Below are positions 17,033-25,411 of a stretch of DNA of 34,446 nucleotides, piece after piece. This DNA is from Pseudomonadota bacterium (GTDB lineage: Bacteria > Pseudomonadota > Gammaproteobacteria > Steroidobacterales > Steroidobacteraceae). The stretch covers positions 1-34,446 of the forward strand of contig JAKCDC010000029.1 of assembly GCA_021838635.1 (NCBI GenBank), given 5' to 3'. The first letter of the stretch is position 1. Every line of letters begins with the position of its first letter. Below the pieces are notes generated by a model. The model was not told where the DNA came from, did not search any database, and saw only the letters and a program-made list of their open reading frames with translations. The translations under genes were made by a program, and so were the position numbers.

Positions 17033-18043
17033 TCAGCGGCGCTGTGCGGCGCTCGCGGGCGCCGGTTTGAAACCGTAGCGGGCGAAGATGCGCTCGGCGG
17101 TGCCCGAGTGCAGGAACGCGAGCCAGGCGCGCGCGGCCCGCGGATGGCGTGCGCCGCGCACCATGGCGGCGGCGTAGATCGCCGTCACGTTGTCGGCGGG
17201 CGCAATGTCGACGTGGCTCAGCGGGTGACCGATCTGCTGCTGGAAAATCGCTTCGGATTTCCACGTGACGCCGGCATCGGCGATGCCCTGCATGAGAAAC
17301 AGCGGTGTTTGGCGATGATGGATGTGCGTAAGGATGGTTTGTCCGTCGGCCACTTTGCTGACGTACACCGTGTGGGCGAGCGCCGGGCCGCCGGCCCGCT
17401 CTAGGGCCATGCGGATCTGGCGCGCCACGCCTTCCCAGGCCGGGTTCGGCATCGCCAGGCGCACGCCCGGCCGGCCGAGATCGGCAAGGCCCGCGATGTG
17501 CGCCGGGTTGCCGGCCGGCACCATGATGGTCAGGGTGTTGGTGGCGTACGGGACCGCGGGCGGTACCAATCGTCGTGCGGCGATCTGTCCGCGGACCTTC
17601 TTCAGACCCGCGGCGTACACATCGGGTGCGACGGTGAATGTCAGATTGCCGGAGGTGAACGTGCCGCCGTTCGCCATGGCCTTGATCAGCAGGCCGGGTG
17701 GCAGCGTGACGTAGAAGATCCGCCCGCGCAGTCGCGGATGCTGCGCTGAGAACGCCTGCACCAGCGGTGCCATCGCGAAGTAGTAGTTGCCGCCGACGAA
17801 AATCACGAGTCCCGGGTGAACGAGACTGCCGTGGAAGTCCGGCATGTCGTCGACTTCCGGCACGGTGATGTTCAGGCCCTGGTGCAGGGCCGGATCATTC
17901 GCGCCCTGCGACCAGGGCGGGTACAGCCGCTCGGCGTACTGCGGTGGACCGACCGCTCGCGCGGCGCCGGCGGCATGCACCGGGCCGGCGAGCAGTGCGG
18001 CGAACATGCAGCCGGCGAATGCAGTGAGATGTCGTGTGATCAT
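17033..18043 (-). CDS. ModA-like periplasmic binding protein, orphan
   Basis: This 336-residue protein has a signal peptide (about residues 1-24, with AALLAGPVHA before the cleavage site) and a type 2 periplasmic-binding fold. The family pattern of ModA-like/SBP_bac_11 proteins is visible: NTLTIMVPAGNPAHIAGLAD, LGRPGVRLAMPNPAWEGVA, then LMQGIADAGVTWKSEA and FLHSGTAERIFARYGF at the C-terminus. No permease or ATPase gene lies nearby, so it may deliver or sense an oxyanion in the periplasm instead of feeding an ABC importer. Position between a DsrE-like gene and doxDA suggests a sulfur oxyanion, but molybdate or sulfate are equally possible by fold. ATG 18043 was chosen because it precedes the signal peptide. 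Confidence 0.8.
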   Translation of the reverse strand: MITRHLTAFAGCMFAALLAGPVHAAGAARAVGPPQYAERLYPPWSQGANDPALHQGLNITVPEVDDMPDFHGSLVHPGLVIFVGGNYYFAMAPLVQAFSAQHPRLRGRIFYVTLPPGLLIKAMANGGTFTSGNLTFTVAPDVYAAGLKKVRGQIAARRLVPPAVPYATNTLTIMVPAGNPAHIAGLADLGRPGVRLAMPNPAWEGVARQIRMALERAGGPALAHTVYVSKVADGQTILTHIHHRQTPLFLMQGIADAGVTWKSEAIFQQQIGHPLSHVDIAPADNVTAIYAAAMVRGARHPRAARAWLAFLHSGTAERIFARYGFKPAPASAAQRR

Positions 18044-18080
18044 GGGCGTCTCCTGCGGCCGGCTAGGGCGGCCGTTGTGG

Positions 18081-18635
18081 TTACATGCGCACCAGCGCAT
18101 AGCCTTTGTTCTGCAGAATGATCACGGTCGAGAGTGCCGAGAGTGCGACGTGTACGCCGGGGTCGACCTCGGAGGGGTTCAGGTGCATATCGCCGAGCGC
18201 GTTGCCGCAGACCATCAGCCGCACGCCAGCCTTGCGCAGCGTCGCGAGCAGCGCGAGGTTGGGATTCGGGTGGCCGAACTTCGCCCGATAGGCGGCCGCG
18301 TCGAGCACGATCGGCGTCGCCGGTCCGTGGATGATGACCTCGAAGTTCATGTGCTTCAGCGGGACGCCGGCGGCGGCGAAGATGTTGATGGTGCGGGCAA
18401 TGTGATCGAGGCCCGGATTGACGCTGCCGGATTGCGCCTTACCTTGCGTTACATCGAACAGCGCATGGTAGGTGGTGTGCGCGTTCGGCCGCACGACGAC
18501 ACCCGGCCAGGTGTGTTCCGGGCCGTAGCCCTTGATGGCCGGGTAGTGCCAGAAGCCGGCCGGATGTGCCGTGGCGGCACCCGCCGCCAGCAGGCCCAGG
18601 GCCAGAGTGGAAAACAACACGGAGCGTGAAGTCAT
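18081..18635 (-). CDS. Periplasmic DsrE/DsrF-like protein
   Basis: This 184-residue protein starts with a signal peptide (SVLFSTLALGLLAAGAATAH), so it is exported. The mature part resembles the DsrE/F family: HALFDVTQG at the first strand, LDHIARTINIFAAAGVP, MNFEVIIHGPAT, and RLMVCGNALGDM with a single conserved-type Cys143. In DsrE and TusD relatives such a cysteine carries sulfur as a persulfide. The exported location is unlike cytoplasmic DsrE. It is first in the operon with the binding protein (37-nt gap) and doxDA, which suggests a role in periplasmic sulfur handling. I chose ATG 18635 at the signal peptide; the frame extends to 18722 without good support. Confidence 0.82.
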   Translation of the reverse strand: MTSRSVLFSTLALGLLAAGAATAHPAGFWHYPAIKGYGPEHTWPGVVVRPNAHTTYHALFDVTQGKAQSGSVNPGLDHIARTINIFAAAGVPLKHMNFEVIIHGPATPIVLDAAAYRAKFGHPNPNLALLATLRKAGVRLMVCGNALGDMHLNPSEVDPGVHVALSALSTVIILQNKGYALVRM

Positions 18636-18853
18636 GGGTGTGTCCTGTGTGAGGGGAGTAGGGTGCGGACGGCCGCTATCATTGCCCCACACGTGATATA
18701 TCTCAAATGCATCTATATGCATAAAGACATATCACAAATGCAATTATATTGTCCTGGCGTCGGATCCGATCCCGCACTCGATATGACCTGCCGCCGCGCT
18801 CCGGGCATCATGTGCGCGTGAGCGGCCGCCATGATCTGCGGCCCTGATGCCCC
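18636..18853. promoter_or_regulatory. Divergent regulatory region between dsrE-like and iscS genes
   Basis: This AT-rich patch (18691-18750) holds two direct copies of ATATCnCAAATGCA (18698-18711 and 18729-18742; one difference), 31 bp apart, about three helical turns. Between them lies the palindrome ATGCAT-CTAT-ATGCAT (18707-18722). On the minus strand a weak TTGCAT (18743-18738) and CATATA pair with 18-nt spacing could drive the sulfur operon. A separate 10-bp palindrome TCGGATCCGA is at 18760-18769. The likely regulator is not encoded next to it. Confidence 0.5.
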
Positions 18854-20341
18854 ATGATGGATACCGCTGCACCGATCTACCTCGACTACGCCGCCACCAC
18901 CCCGCTCGACCCGGCGGTCATCGCGGCCATGACCGACAGCCTTGCGGCCGAAGGCGGGCGGGGCAATCCCGCCTCGCTGCACGGCTGGGGGCGGCGTGCC
19001 GCGGCACGGATTGAGACGGCGCGGGCCGAGGTCGCGGCGCTGATCGGGTCGGCGGCCGAAGAGGTCGTGTTCACGTCCGGGGCGACTGAGTCAGACAATC
19101 TCGCGCTGCTCGGTGCAGCGCGTGCCGCGGCCGACCGCGGCCGGCACCTGGTGAGCACGCGCATCGAGCACAAGGCGGGACTGGATCCGTGCAAACGCCT
19201 GCAGAAGGAAGGGTTCGCGCTGACGCTGGTGGCGCCCGATCGCAGCGGCCGGATTGATCCGCAGGCGCTCGCCGCGGCGCTGCGCCCCGAGACGATCCTG
19301 GTCTCCGTGATGTGGGTCAACAATGAGACGGGCGTGATCCAGGATGTCGCGGCGATCGGCGCGCTGTGCCGCGAGCGCGGCATTCTCTTCCACACGGATG
19401 CGGCGCAGGCGGTTGGCAAGGTTCCGATGGCGGTGCGGGAGCTGCCGATCGATCTGATGTCCTTCACGGCGCACAAGTTCTACGGCCCGAAGGGCATCGG
19501 CGCGCTGTACGTGCGGGCCGGCGTGCGCGCTCGGCTGCAGCCGCTGCTCTACGGCGGTGGCCAGGAGCGCGGGCTGCGTCCCGGCACCCTGCCGACGCAC
19601 CAGATCGTCGGCTTCGGCACGGCCTGTACGCTGGCCCGTGCGGCGCTCGGACACGAACCGCGGCGGCTGGCTGCGCTGAGCGAGCAGCTCTGGGTGCAGC
19701 TCGGACCGCTCGGCGGCGTGCACCTCAACGGGGCGGGTGCGCCGCGGGTACCCGGGATCCTGAATGTCTCCATCGAAGGCGTGGAGGGCGAGAGCCTGGT
19801 CACGGGTCTTTCCGACCTGGCCGTGTCCACCGGATCGGCCTGCAACTCGGCCTCGGCAGAGCCCTCTTACGTGCTGCGGGCCCTCGGCCGCGACACCGAG
19901 CTGGCGCAGAGTTCACTACGCTTCAGCCTGGGGCGATTCTCGCAGCCGGCGGATATCGAGGCGGCCGTAGCCGCCGTCCGGCGCGAAGTAACGCGGCTGC
20001 GCGCGCTGTCCCCGGCGGCTGAGCCGCAGGGGACTGCGTCGGAAGCACAGCTGGTGGGGGAATCTGGCGGCCCGGGCCGGGAGGTCTGGGTTCGCTTTCG
20101 ACTGCAAGTCGAGGCCGAACGCGTTGTGCGCGTGACGTATCGCGTATATGGCTGTCCGCACACGATCGCGGCCGCCGCGTGGCTCGCCGAGCGGGTGCGG
20201 GGACGAGCGGTGGCGGACGTCGTGCCGGGCACGCCGCAGCAGTGGGCCACGGCCCTGGGCATCCCGGCCGAGAAGCTCGGCCGCCTGCTCACGCTCGAGG
20301 ATGCGCTTCGGGAATGTCAGCGGCGCGCCGCGGCAGTGTAG
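18854..20341 (+). CDS. iscS: Cysteine desulfurase with C-terminal IscU-like domain
   Basis: Residues 1 to about 385 form a complete IscS-type desulfurase: IYLDYAATTPLDP, TSGATESDN, the catalytic His106 (IEHKAGL), HTDAAQA with Asp182 and Gln185, the PLP lysine Lys208 (FTAHKFYGPKG), and the active-site Cys330 in STGSACNSASAEPSYV. After a linker (about 386-408) comes a domain (409-495) resembling IscU/NifU-N: RVYGCPHTIAAAAWLAERV and AEKLGRLLTLEDALREC. Only the cysteine equivalent to IscU Cys63 (Cys434) is kept; the ACGD and HC motifs are absent, so it cannot bind a cluster like IscU. A separate iscU gene is absent. The start may be ATG 18854 or 18857. The next gene is iscA-like, 30 nt away. Confidence 0.92.
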   Translation: MMDTAAPIYLDYAATTPLDPAVIAAMTDSLAAEGGRGNPASLHGWGRRAAARIETARAEVAALIGSAAEEVVFTSGATESDNLALLGAARAAADRGRHLVSTRIEHKAGLDPCKRLQKEGFALTLVAPDRSGRIDPQALAAALRPETILVSVMWVNNETGVIQDVAAIGALCRERGILFHTDAAQAVGKVPMAVRELPIDLMSFTAHKFYGPKGIGALYVRAGVRARLQPLLYGGGQERGLRPGTLPTHQIVGFGTACTLARAALGHEPRRLAALSEQLWVQLGPLGGVHLNGAGAPRVPGILNVSIEGVEGESLVTGLSDLAVSTGSACNSASAEPSYVLRALGRDTELAQSSLRFSLGRFSQPADIEAAVAAVRREVTRLRALSPAAEPQGTASEAQLVGESGGPGREVWVRFRLQVEAERVVRVTYRVYGCPHTIAAAAWLAERVRGRAVADVVPGTPQQWATALGIPAEKLGRLLTLEDALRECQRRAAAV

Positions 20342-20371
20342 AATGGCAGCGCACCGGAGCTCGTTACCGCC

Positions 20372-20695
20372 ATGGCTATCTCGCTCACCGAATCCGCCGC
20401 TCACCGTATCCAAAGCTTTATCGCCGCCCGCGGACACGGCTTAGGGCTGCGGCTTGGCGTGCGCAAGACCGGCTGCTCGGGCTTCGCTTACGTCGTCAAT
20501 TACGCCGAGGAGCAGCAGGCCGATGACGTCGTGTTCGAGGATCGGGGGGTGAAGGTCTACGTCGATCCGCAGAGTCTGCCGCTGATCGACGGCACCACCG
20601 TGGATTTCGTCAAGCAGGGCTTGAATGAAGCGTTCCGCTTCCGCAACCCGAACGTACGGGGCGAATGCGGCTGCGGCGAGAGCTTTTCGGTCTGA
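20372..20695 (+). CDS. iscA: A-type iron-sulfur carrier IscA
   Basis: This is a 107-residue A-type carrier that binds iron or a Fe-S cluster and passes it to target proteins. All three conserved cysteines are present: Cys35 in [11 protein letters not shown], and Cys99 and Cys101 in GECGCGESF near the C-terminus. Start ATG 20372 gives [15 protein letters not shown], as in IscA. The Shine-Dalgarno sequence is weak (GGAG at 14 nt). It follows the IscS-IscU-like fusion, so the pair is a minimal assembly set without hscA, hscB and fdx. IscA, ErpA and SufA are similar, and the symbol relies on context. Confidence 0.9.
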   Translation: MAISLTESAAHRIQSFIAARGHGLGLRLGVRKTGCSGFAYVVNYAEEQQADDVVFEDRGVKVYVDPQSLPLIDGTTVDFVKQGLNEAFRFRNPNVRGECGCGESFSV

Positions 20696-20699
20696 TCCG

Positions 20700-20756
20700 C
20701 GCCGTCGGCTGACGGCGGATTTCGTAAAAATCTTTTGTAATCCGCCACTTCGGCGG
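20700..20756. terminator. Terminator or attenuator-like hairpins before ndk
   Basis: Three stems overlap: CGCCGTC-GGCT-GACGGCG (20700-20717), GGCGGATT/AATCCGCC (20714-20721 with 20739-20746) and CCGCC/GGCGG (20742-20746 with 20752-20756). The second shares bases with both others, so the folds exclude each other. Short A- and T-rich runs lie in the loop. It may end the isc transcript or regulate ndk. Confidence 0.4.
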
Positions 20757-20896
20757 CCGTGGCAAATTGCCTCCTACCGGTATCACCGGGTAGACTGTCG
20801 CGCTCGATGACGGCCGGCTGGCAGTACCCCGCGTGCGCGGTGCTGGGCAGGACCGTCTTCCGTTCCGCATTCACAGCTCCCGAAAGGTTAATTCGC

Positions 20897-21325
20897 ATGG
20901 CGCTCGAGCGCACTTTGTCCATCGTCAAGCCGGACGGCGTTGCCCGCAATCTCATCGGCGAGGTGTACCGCCGCTTCGAGACGGCCGGACTGTCCATCAT
21001 CGCCGCGCGGATGCGGCAGCTCTCGGAGCGCGAGGCAGAAGGCTTTTATGCCGTGCACCGCGAGCGGCCCTTCTTCAAGGATCTGGTGCGGTACATGACC
21101 TCCGGCCCGGTGATCGTGCAGGTGCTCGAAGGCGAGAACGCCATCGCGCGCCACCGGGAAATCATGGGCGCCACGGACCCGAAGAAGGCCGCCCCGGGCA
21201 CGATCCGCGCCGACCTTGCCGAAAGCATCGAGCGCAACGTCGTGCACGGCTCGGACGCCGCCGATACGGCCGCGCGCGAGATCGGTTATTTCTTCAGCAG
21301 CACGGAGCTGCACCCGCGCGGCTGA
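20897..21325 (+). CDS. ndk: Nucleoside-diphosphate kinase
   Basis: Ndk moves the gamma phosphate from ATP to other nucleoside diphosphates. The 142-residue product is standard in length, with [19 protein letters not shown] at the start and the active-site His in [10 protein letters not shown] near residue 118. GGRY-type family motifs appear as [26 protein letters not shown] 20897 is the only start that fits the family; the frame extends upstream through a non-coding leader. The ndk-rlmN junction (16 nt) is conserved in gammaproteobacteria. Confidence 0.97.
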   Translation: MALERTLSIVKPDGVARNLIGEVYRRFETAGLSIIAARMRQLSEREAEGFYAVHRERPFFKDLVRYMTSGPVIVQVLEGENAIARHREIMGATDPKKAAPGTIRADLAESIERNVVHGSDAADTAAREIGYFFSSTELHPRG

Positions 21326-21341
21326 TGCCGCCCTGCCGGCC

Positions 21342-22460
21342 ATGAGCGAGCCCGCCACGACCACGAATCTGCTGGGATTGCCCCGGAGCGAGCTCGAGCT
21401 GTTCGTGGCGCAGCTCGGCAGCAAGCCGTTCCGGGCGCGCCAGCTGATGCAGTGGGTCTATAAGCGCGCCGAGTCGCAGTTCGAGCGCATGACGGACCTC
21501 GCTAAGTCCTTCCGCGCCGAGCTCGCAGCGCGGGCCTGCGTGCAGCCGCCGCAGATCATCACCGAGCAGCGTTCGGCGGACGGTACGCGCAAGTGGCTGC
21601 TGCGGGCCGACGGCAGCCAGGCCTTCGAGATGGTGTACATCCCGGAACCCGATCGGGCGACGCTGTGCATCTCCTCGCAGGTCGGGTGCGTGCTGGACTG
21701 CGCGTTCTGTTCGACCGCGCAGCAGGGGTTCAACCGCAATCTGACCACTGCGGAAATCGTCGGACAGGTCTGGCTGGCGAATCGTGAACTCGCCGGTACG
21801 GTCGCAGACTTGGCGCGCGAACGCGCTGTCACCAACGTGGTGCTGATGGGCATGGGCGAGCCGCTCGCGAATTTCCGCAACGTGGTGCCGGCGCTTGAGA
21901 TCCTGCTCGATGACTTCGGCTTCGATCTGTCACGCCGGCGCGTGACGCTCTCGACGTCCGGACTGGTGCCGCAGATCTACAAATTGGCCGAGCACAGCAA
22001 CGTGGCGCTCGCCGTGTCACTGCACGCACCCGACGATGCGCTGCGCAACGAGCTGGTGCCGATCAACCGCAAGCATCCGATTGCAGAGCTGCTGGAGGCC
22101 TGCTGGCATTACATCGATGAGCGCAATGGCCGCAGCGTGACTTTCGAGTACGTGCTGCTCGCCGGCGTGAACGATTCGCGTGCACAGGCGCGCGCGCTGG
22201 CCGCGCTGCTCCGCGGGCATCCGGCCAAGGTCAATCTCATTCCGTTCAATCCTTTTCCCGGGACGCAGTTTCGCCGCTGCGCACCCGAGGCGGTGCACGC
22301 CTTCCGCGACGAGCTGCTGCGCCGTGGTGTGCTGGCCACCGTGCGCCGCACGCGCGGCGATGACATCGATGCGGCCTGCGGCCAGCTGGCCGGCCGCGTC
22401 ATCGACCGCACCACGGTGCGCCTCGGCAACCGCACCTTCGCTCTGGCGGTACAGCCATGA
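21342..22460 (+). CDS. rlmN: Dual-specificity 23S rRNA/tRNA adenine-C2 methyltransferase
   Basis: RlmN is a radical-SAM enzyme that methylates A2503 of 23S rRNA and A37 of some tRNAs. The 372-residue protein has the cluster motif CVLDCAFC (Cys116, Cys120, Cys123), the N-terminal accessory domain (LPRSELELFVAQLGSKPFR), MGMGEPLANF, and a late Cys346 (DIDAACGQLAG) that matches the catalytic methylated cysteine. I chose ATG 21342 (MSEPATTTNLLGL). The stop overlaps the next start by four bases (ATGA), so the TPR lipoprotein gene is translationally coupled. Confidence 0.97.
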   Translation: MSEPATTTNLLGLPRSELELFVAQLGSKPFRARQLMQWVYKRAESQFERMTDLAKSFRAELAARACVQPPQIITEQRSADGTRKWLLRADGSQAFEMVYIPEPDRATLCISSQVGCVLDCAFCSTAQQGFNRNLTTAEIVGQVWLANRELAGTVADLARERAVTNVVLMGMGEPLANFRNVVPALEILLDDFGFDLSRRRVTLSTSGLVPQIYKLAEHSNVALAVSLHAPDDALRNELVPINRKHPIAELLEACWHYIDERNGRSVTFEYVLLAGVNDSRAQARALAALLRGHPAKVNLIPFNPFPGTQFRRCAPEAVHAFRDELLRRGVLATVRRTRGDDIDAACGQLAGRVIDRTTVRLGNRTFALAVQP

Positions 22461-23230
22461 GCGGCGCGCGCCACTGGCGCTGGTGCGTGGCGATTACCGG
22501 ATCGCTGGCGGTGGCGCTGCTCGCCGGCTGCAGTAATCCGCAGCAAGTCCGCAACCGGCACCAGGCGGCAGTGTTCAATACCGAGCTCGGTGTCGCCTAC
22601 ATGCAGCGCGGGCAGCTCGCGATCGCCAAACGCAAGCTCGATAGGGCGCTGCGCGAAAATCCGAACAACCCCAATGTGCACAGCGCCCGGGCGCTGTTGT
22701 TTGAGCGACTCGGGGAGCCGGCGCGGGCCGACCACGAGTTCCGCGCCGCGCTCGAGCTGGCGCCGCACAACCCGGACTACGAGAACGACTACGCGGTCTA
22801 CCTGTGCAATGCCGGTCGAACCCAGGCGGGGGTCAAGTATTTCCTCGCTGCGGCCCGCAACCCGCTCTACCTGACGCCGGCGGACGCCTACAACAATGCT
22901 GGGGTGTGTCTGGGCGTCGCGCATCACTATCAGCAGGCCGCCAAGATGTTTCGGGCCGCGCTTGCGGTGAGTCCTGGCTTCGAGCAGGCCGCTTGGCAGC
23001 TCGCCGACCTTGAGTACAAGCGCGGGCACTACCCGCAGGCGCATGCGCTCATCAAACAATTTCTGGCGGCCAACAGTGAGACGCCGGACATGCTGCTGCT
23101 TGCGGTGAAGGTCGCGCGCGCACAGGGTGACGCACTCGGTGCGCAGCTCTACGCCCGCCGCCTGCAGCTGGATTTCCCCAACTCGGCCGAGGCGCACGCG
23201 CTGGCCGCTCTTGGACATAACCCGGGCTGA
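22457..23230 (+). CDS. pilW: TPR lipoprotein, type IV pilus assembly PilF/PilW
   Basis: This 257-residue outer-membrane-type lipoprotein has a signal peptide and lipobox (ALLAGC, lipidated Cys25) and five to six tetratricopeptide repeats, such as AVFNTELGVAYMQRGQLAIA and ADAYNNAGVCLGVAHHYQQA. PilF of Pseudomonas (PilW elsewhere) is the pilotin that localises the secretin PilQ for type IV pili. Its place between rlmN and rodZ is conserved and supports the call, though some organisms keep this gene without making pili. No other pilus genes are in the window. Confidence 0.92.
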   Translation: MSGARHWRWCVAITGSLAVALLAGCSNPQQVRNRHQAAVFNTELGVAYMQRGQLAIAKRKLDRALRENPNNPNVHSARALLFERLGEPARADHEFRAALELAPHNPDYENDYAVYLCNAGRTQAGVKYFLAAARNPLYLTPADAYNNAGVCLGVAHHYQQAAKMFRAALAVSPGFEQAAWQLADLEYKRGHYPQAHALIKQFLAANSETPDMLLLAVKVARAQGDALGAQLYARRLQLDFPNSAEAHALAALGHNPG

Positions 23231-23235
23231 GCATC

Positions 23236-24105
23236 ATGGCCGAAGCACCAGGCGGCGAGCCGCGCCGCGAGGGCGGCAGCGGCATCGGCGCGCCACTGCG
23301 CGCCGCACGTGAGCGTGCCGGGATGAGTCTCGCGCAGGCCGCGCAGCGACTGCACGTGTCCGCCGACGTGCTGGAGGCGCTTGAGGACGAGCAATTCGAA
23401 CGGCTCGGAGCGCCGATCTACGTCAAGAGCTATCTCGGCCGCTATGCCGAGTTGCTTGGAGAATCCGCCGAGGCCCTGCAGGCGCAGCTGGCCGGGTCGG
23501 CCATGGCCGCGCCGGATCTGACGCGCATTCCGCGCGGGGCGCCGGCGGACGGCCGGGCAAGCGCGCTGCTCGCTGCCGTCGGTATCGGCGCCGCGGTGGT
23601 GCTCGCCGCGGGTCTCTCCTGGTGGGGCTGGACGCGACTGACCCGACACGACGTGGCGGTGGTGGGACGATCCGGGGGCGCTGGACAGCCGTTTGCGACC
23701 CCGGCGGTCCCTTCGCTGCGCGCAGCGCCAGGGGCCGCTTCGTCGAGCACTTCGGCGGGGCCGAATATCCCCACAACCGTGCCCGCAGCGCCGAGCGCTC
23801 CGGCCAACGCCTCCGGGATGCGGATATCCCTGCAGTTCCCGGCGGCCAGCTGGGTGAGCGTCACCGATGCGACGGGCCACAGCCTGTACCGCGGCCTGGT
23901 GCTCCCGGGGACGCTGGAGTCATTCAAGGGGCCGGGGCCGTTGCATGTCGTGCTCGGCTACGCCGACGGCGTTGTGCTCAAGGTCAACGGACATGCCGTG
24001 CCACTGGCTCCGTACATCGGGCGCGATCACGCCGTGTCGATTGCGGTGGCCGCGGACGGGCAGGTCTCGCCCGTGTCGCGGCAGGCCCGGCATGCGGGAG
24101 GATAA
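23236..24105 (+). CDS. rodZ: Cytoskeletal protein RodZ
   Basis: RodZ links MreB filaments to the cell-wall elongation machinery. The 289-residue product has an N-terminal Xre-like helix-turn-helix (about 18-75: LRAARERAGMSLAQAAQRLH ... YVKSYLGRYAELLG), a membrane helix (about 109-131), a Ser/Pro/Ala-rich periplasmic linker and a C-terminal beta domain (about 195-275, ASWVSVTDATGHSLYRGLVL). Order and topology are those of the family. It begins 5 nt after pilW. In most relatives ispG follows rodZ; here hisS follows directly, its TTG start 1 nt after the rodZ stop. Confidence 0.95.
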   Translation: MAEAPGGEPRREGGSGIGAPLRAARERAGMSLAQAAQRLHVSADVLEALEDEQFERLGAPIYVKSYLGRYAELLGESAEALQAQLAGSAMAAPDLTRIPRGAPADGRASALLAAVGIGAAVVLAAGLSWWGWTRLTRHDVAVVGRSGGAGQPFATPAVPSLRAAPGAASSSTSAGPNIPTTVPAAPSAPANASGMRISLQFPAASWVSVTDATGHSLYRGLVLPGTLESFKGPGPLHVVLGYADGVVLKVNGHAVPLAPYIGRDHAVSIAVAADGQVSPVSRQARHAGG

Positions 24106-24106
24106 G

Positions 24107-25396
24107 TTGAGCGATCAGATACAACCGGTGCGCGGAATGAACGATGTGCTGCCGGCCGAGATCGGCGCGTGGCAGACCATCGAGACGGCGGCGCGGGAGG
24201 TGCTGGAAGCCTATGGTTTCCAGGAAATCCGCGTGCCGCTCGTGGAGCGTACCGAGCTGTTCAAGCGGGCTATCGGCGAGTACACCGATGTGGTCGAGAA
24301 GGAGATGTACACCTTCGTCGATCAGGGCGGGGAGAGCCTGACGCTGCGTCCCGAGGGGACCGCCGGGGTGATGCGTGCGCTCATTTCTAACGGCATGCTG
24401 CGTGGTCAGCGGCACAAGCTGTGGTGCGCCGGGGCGATGTTCCGCCACGAACGGCCGCAGAAGGGCCGCTACCGCCAGTTTCACCAAGTGAGTGTCGAGG
24501 CGGTCGGTTTCAACGGACCGGACGTGGACGTGGAGCTGATTGCGCTCGCTGCGCGCCTGTGGCGCCGACTCCGGATCACGCGTGTGCGCCTGGAGATCAA
24601 TTCCCTCGGTACACCGCAGTCGCGACGCGCCTACCGCGAGCAGCTGGTGGAGTACCTGCAGGCCCATTACGAGCAGCTCGATGCCGACAGCCGCCGCCGG
24701 CTGCAGGGCAATCCGTTGCGCGTCCTCGACAGCAAGAACCCGGAGATGCGCGCGCTGATCGAGGCCGCTCCGGTGCTGACCGATCACCTCGATCCGCAAT
24801 CCCAGGCGCACTTTGAGGCGCTGTGCGCCGGACTGGAGGCGCTCGGCATCCCCTTCCGGATCAATCCGCGCCTGGTGCGCGGCCTGGATTACTACAGCCG
24901 CACGGTCTTCGAGTGGATTACCGACGCTCTTGGGGCTCAGGATGCCGTATGCTCCGGAGGCCGCTACGACGGGCTGATCGGTCAGCTCGGCGGTGAGGCG
25001 ACGCCGGGCATTGGTTTCGCCATGGGCATCGAGCGGCTGGTCGCGCTGATGAGCCAGGATGCCGCGCCGGCACCGGCGCCGAGCGCCGATGTGTACATCG
25101 TCGTCAATGGCGAACGCGCCGCCGCCTACGGCCTGGAACTGGCCGAGCGGTTGCGCGATGCGCTGCCTGACAGGCGTTTCGAGCTGAATCTCGGTGGCGG
25201 TAACTTCAAGGCACAGTTCCGCCGCGCCGACCGCAGTGGCGCGGCGCTTGCGCTGATCCTGGGTGATGATGAGTTGGCGCGCGGGGTCGGCGCATTGAAA
25301 CCTTTGCGCCAGGAGGCCGGTCAGAGCGAGAGTCCGCTGCCCGATCTGGCCGCGGCGATCGAAACGGCTCTGGCCGCTGCCGCCGTGCATACCTGA
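24107..25396 (+). CDS. hisS: Histidine-tRNA ligase
   Basis: HisS charges tRNA-His. The 429-residue class II synthetase has motif 1 near ETAAREVLEAYGFQEIRVPL, motif 2 (GAMFRHERPQKGRYRQFHQ), the HisA signatures LVRGLDYYSRTVFE and AVCSGGRYDGL, motif 3 (GIGFAMGIERLVAL), and a C-terminal anticodon-binding domain. The best start is TTG 24107, with GGAGG 5 nt upstream; an ATG at 24092 would overlap rodZ and lies before the ribosome-binding site. The stop of rodZ lies within this ribosome-binding site region, so translation is coupled. Confidence 0.96.
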   Translation: MSDQIQPVRGMNDVLPAEIGAWQTIETAAREVLEAYGFQEIRVPLVERTELFKRAIGEYTDVVEKEMYTFVDQGGESLTLRPEGTAGVMRALISNGMLRGQRHKLWCAGAMFRHERPQKGRYRQFHQVSVEAVGFNGPDVDVELIALAARLWRRLRITRVRLEINSLGTPQSRRAYREQLVEYLQAHYEQLDADSRRRLQGNPLRVLDSKNPEMRALIEAAPVLTDHLDPQSQAHFEALCAGLEALGIPFRINPRLVRGLDYYSRTVFEWITDALGAQDAVCSGGRYDGLIGQLGGEATPGIGFAMGIERLVALMSQDAAPAPAPSADVYIVVNGERAAAYGLELAERLRDALPDRRFELNLGGGNFKAQFRRADRSGAALALILGDDELARGVGALKPLRQEAGQSESPLPDLAAAIETALAAAAVHT

Positions 25397-25411
25397 TTTC
25401 GAGGAGGGGTC

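Noticed and set aside
18690-18750. IscR-type operator upstream of iscS
   Set aside because: The repeats do not fit the known IscR type 1 or type 2 site patterns, and no iscR gene is in the window.
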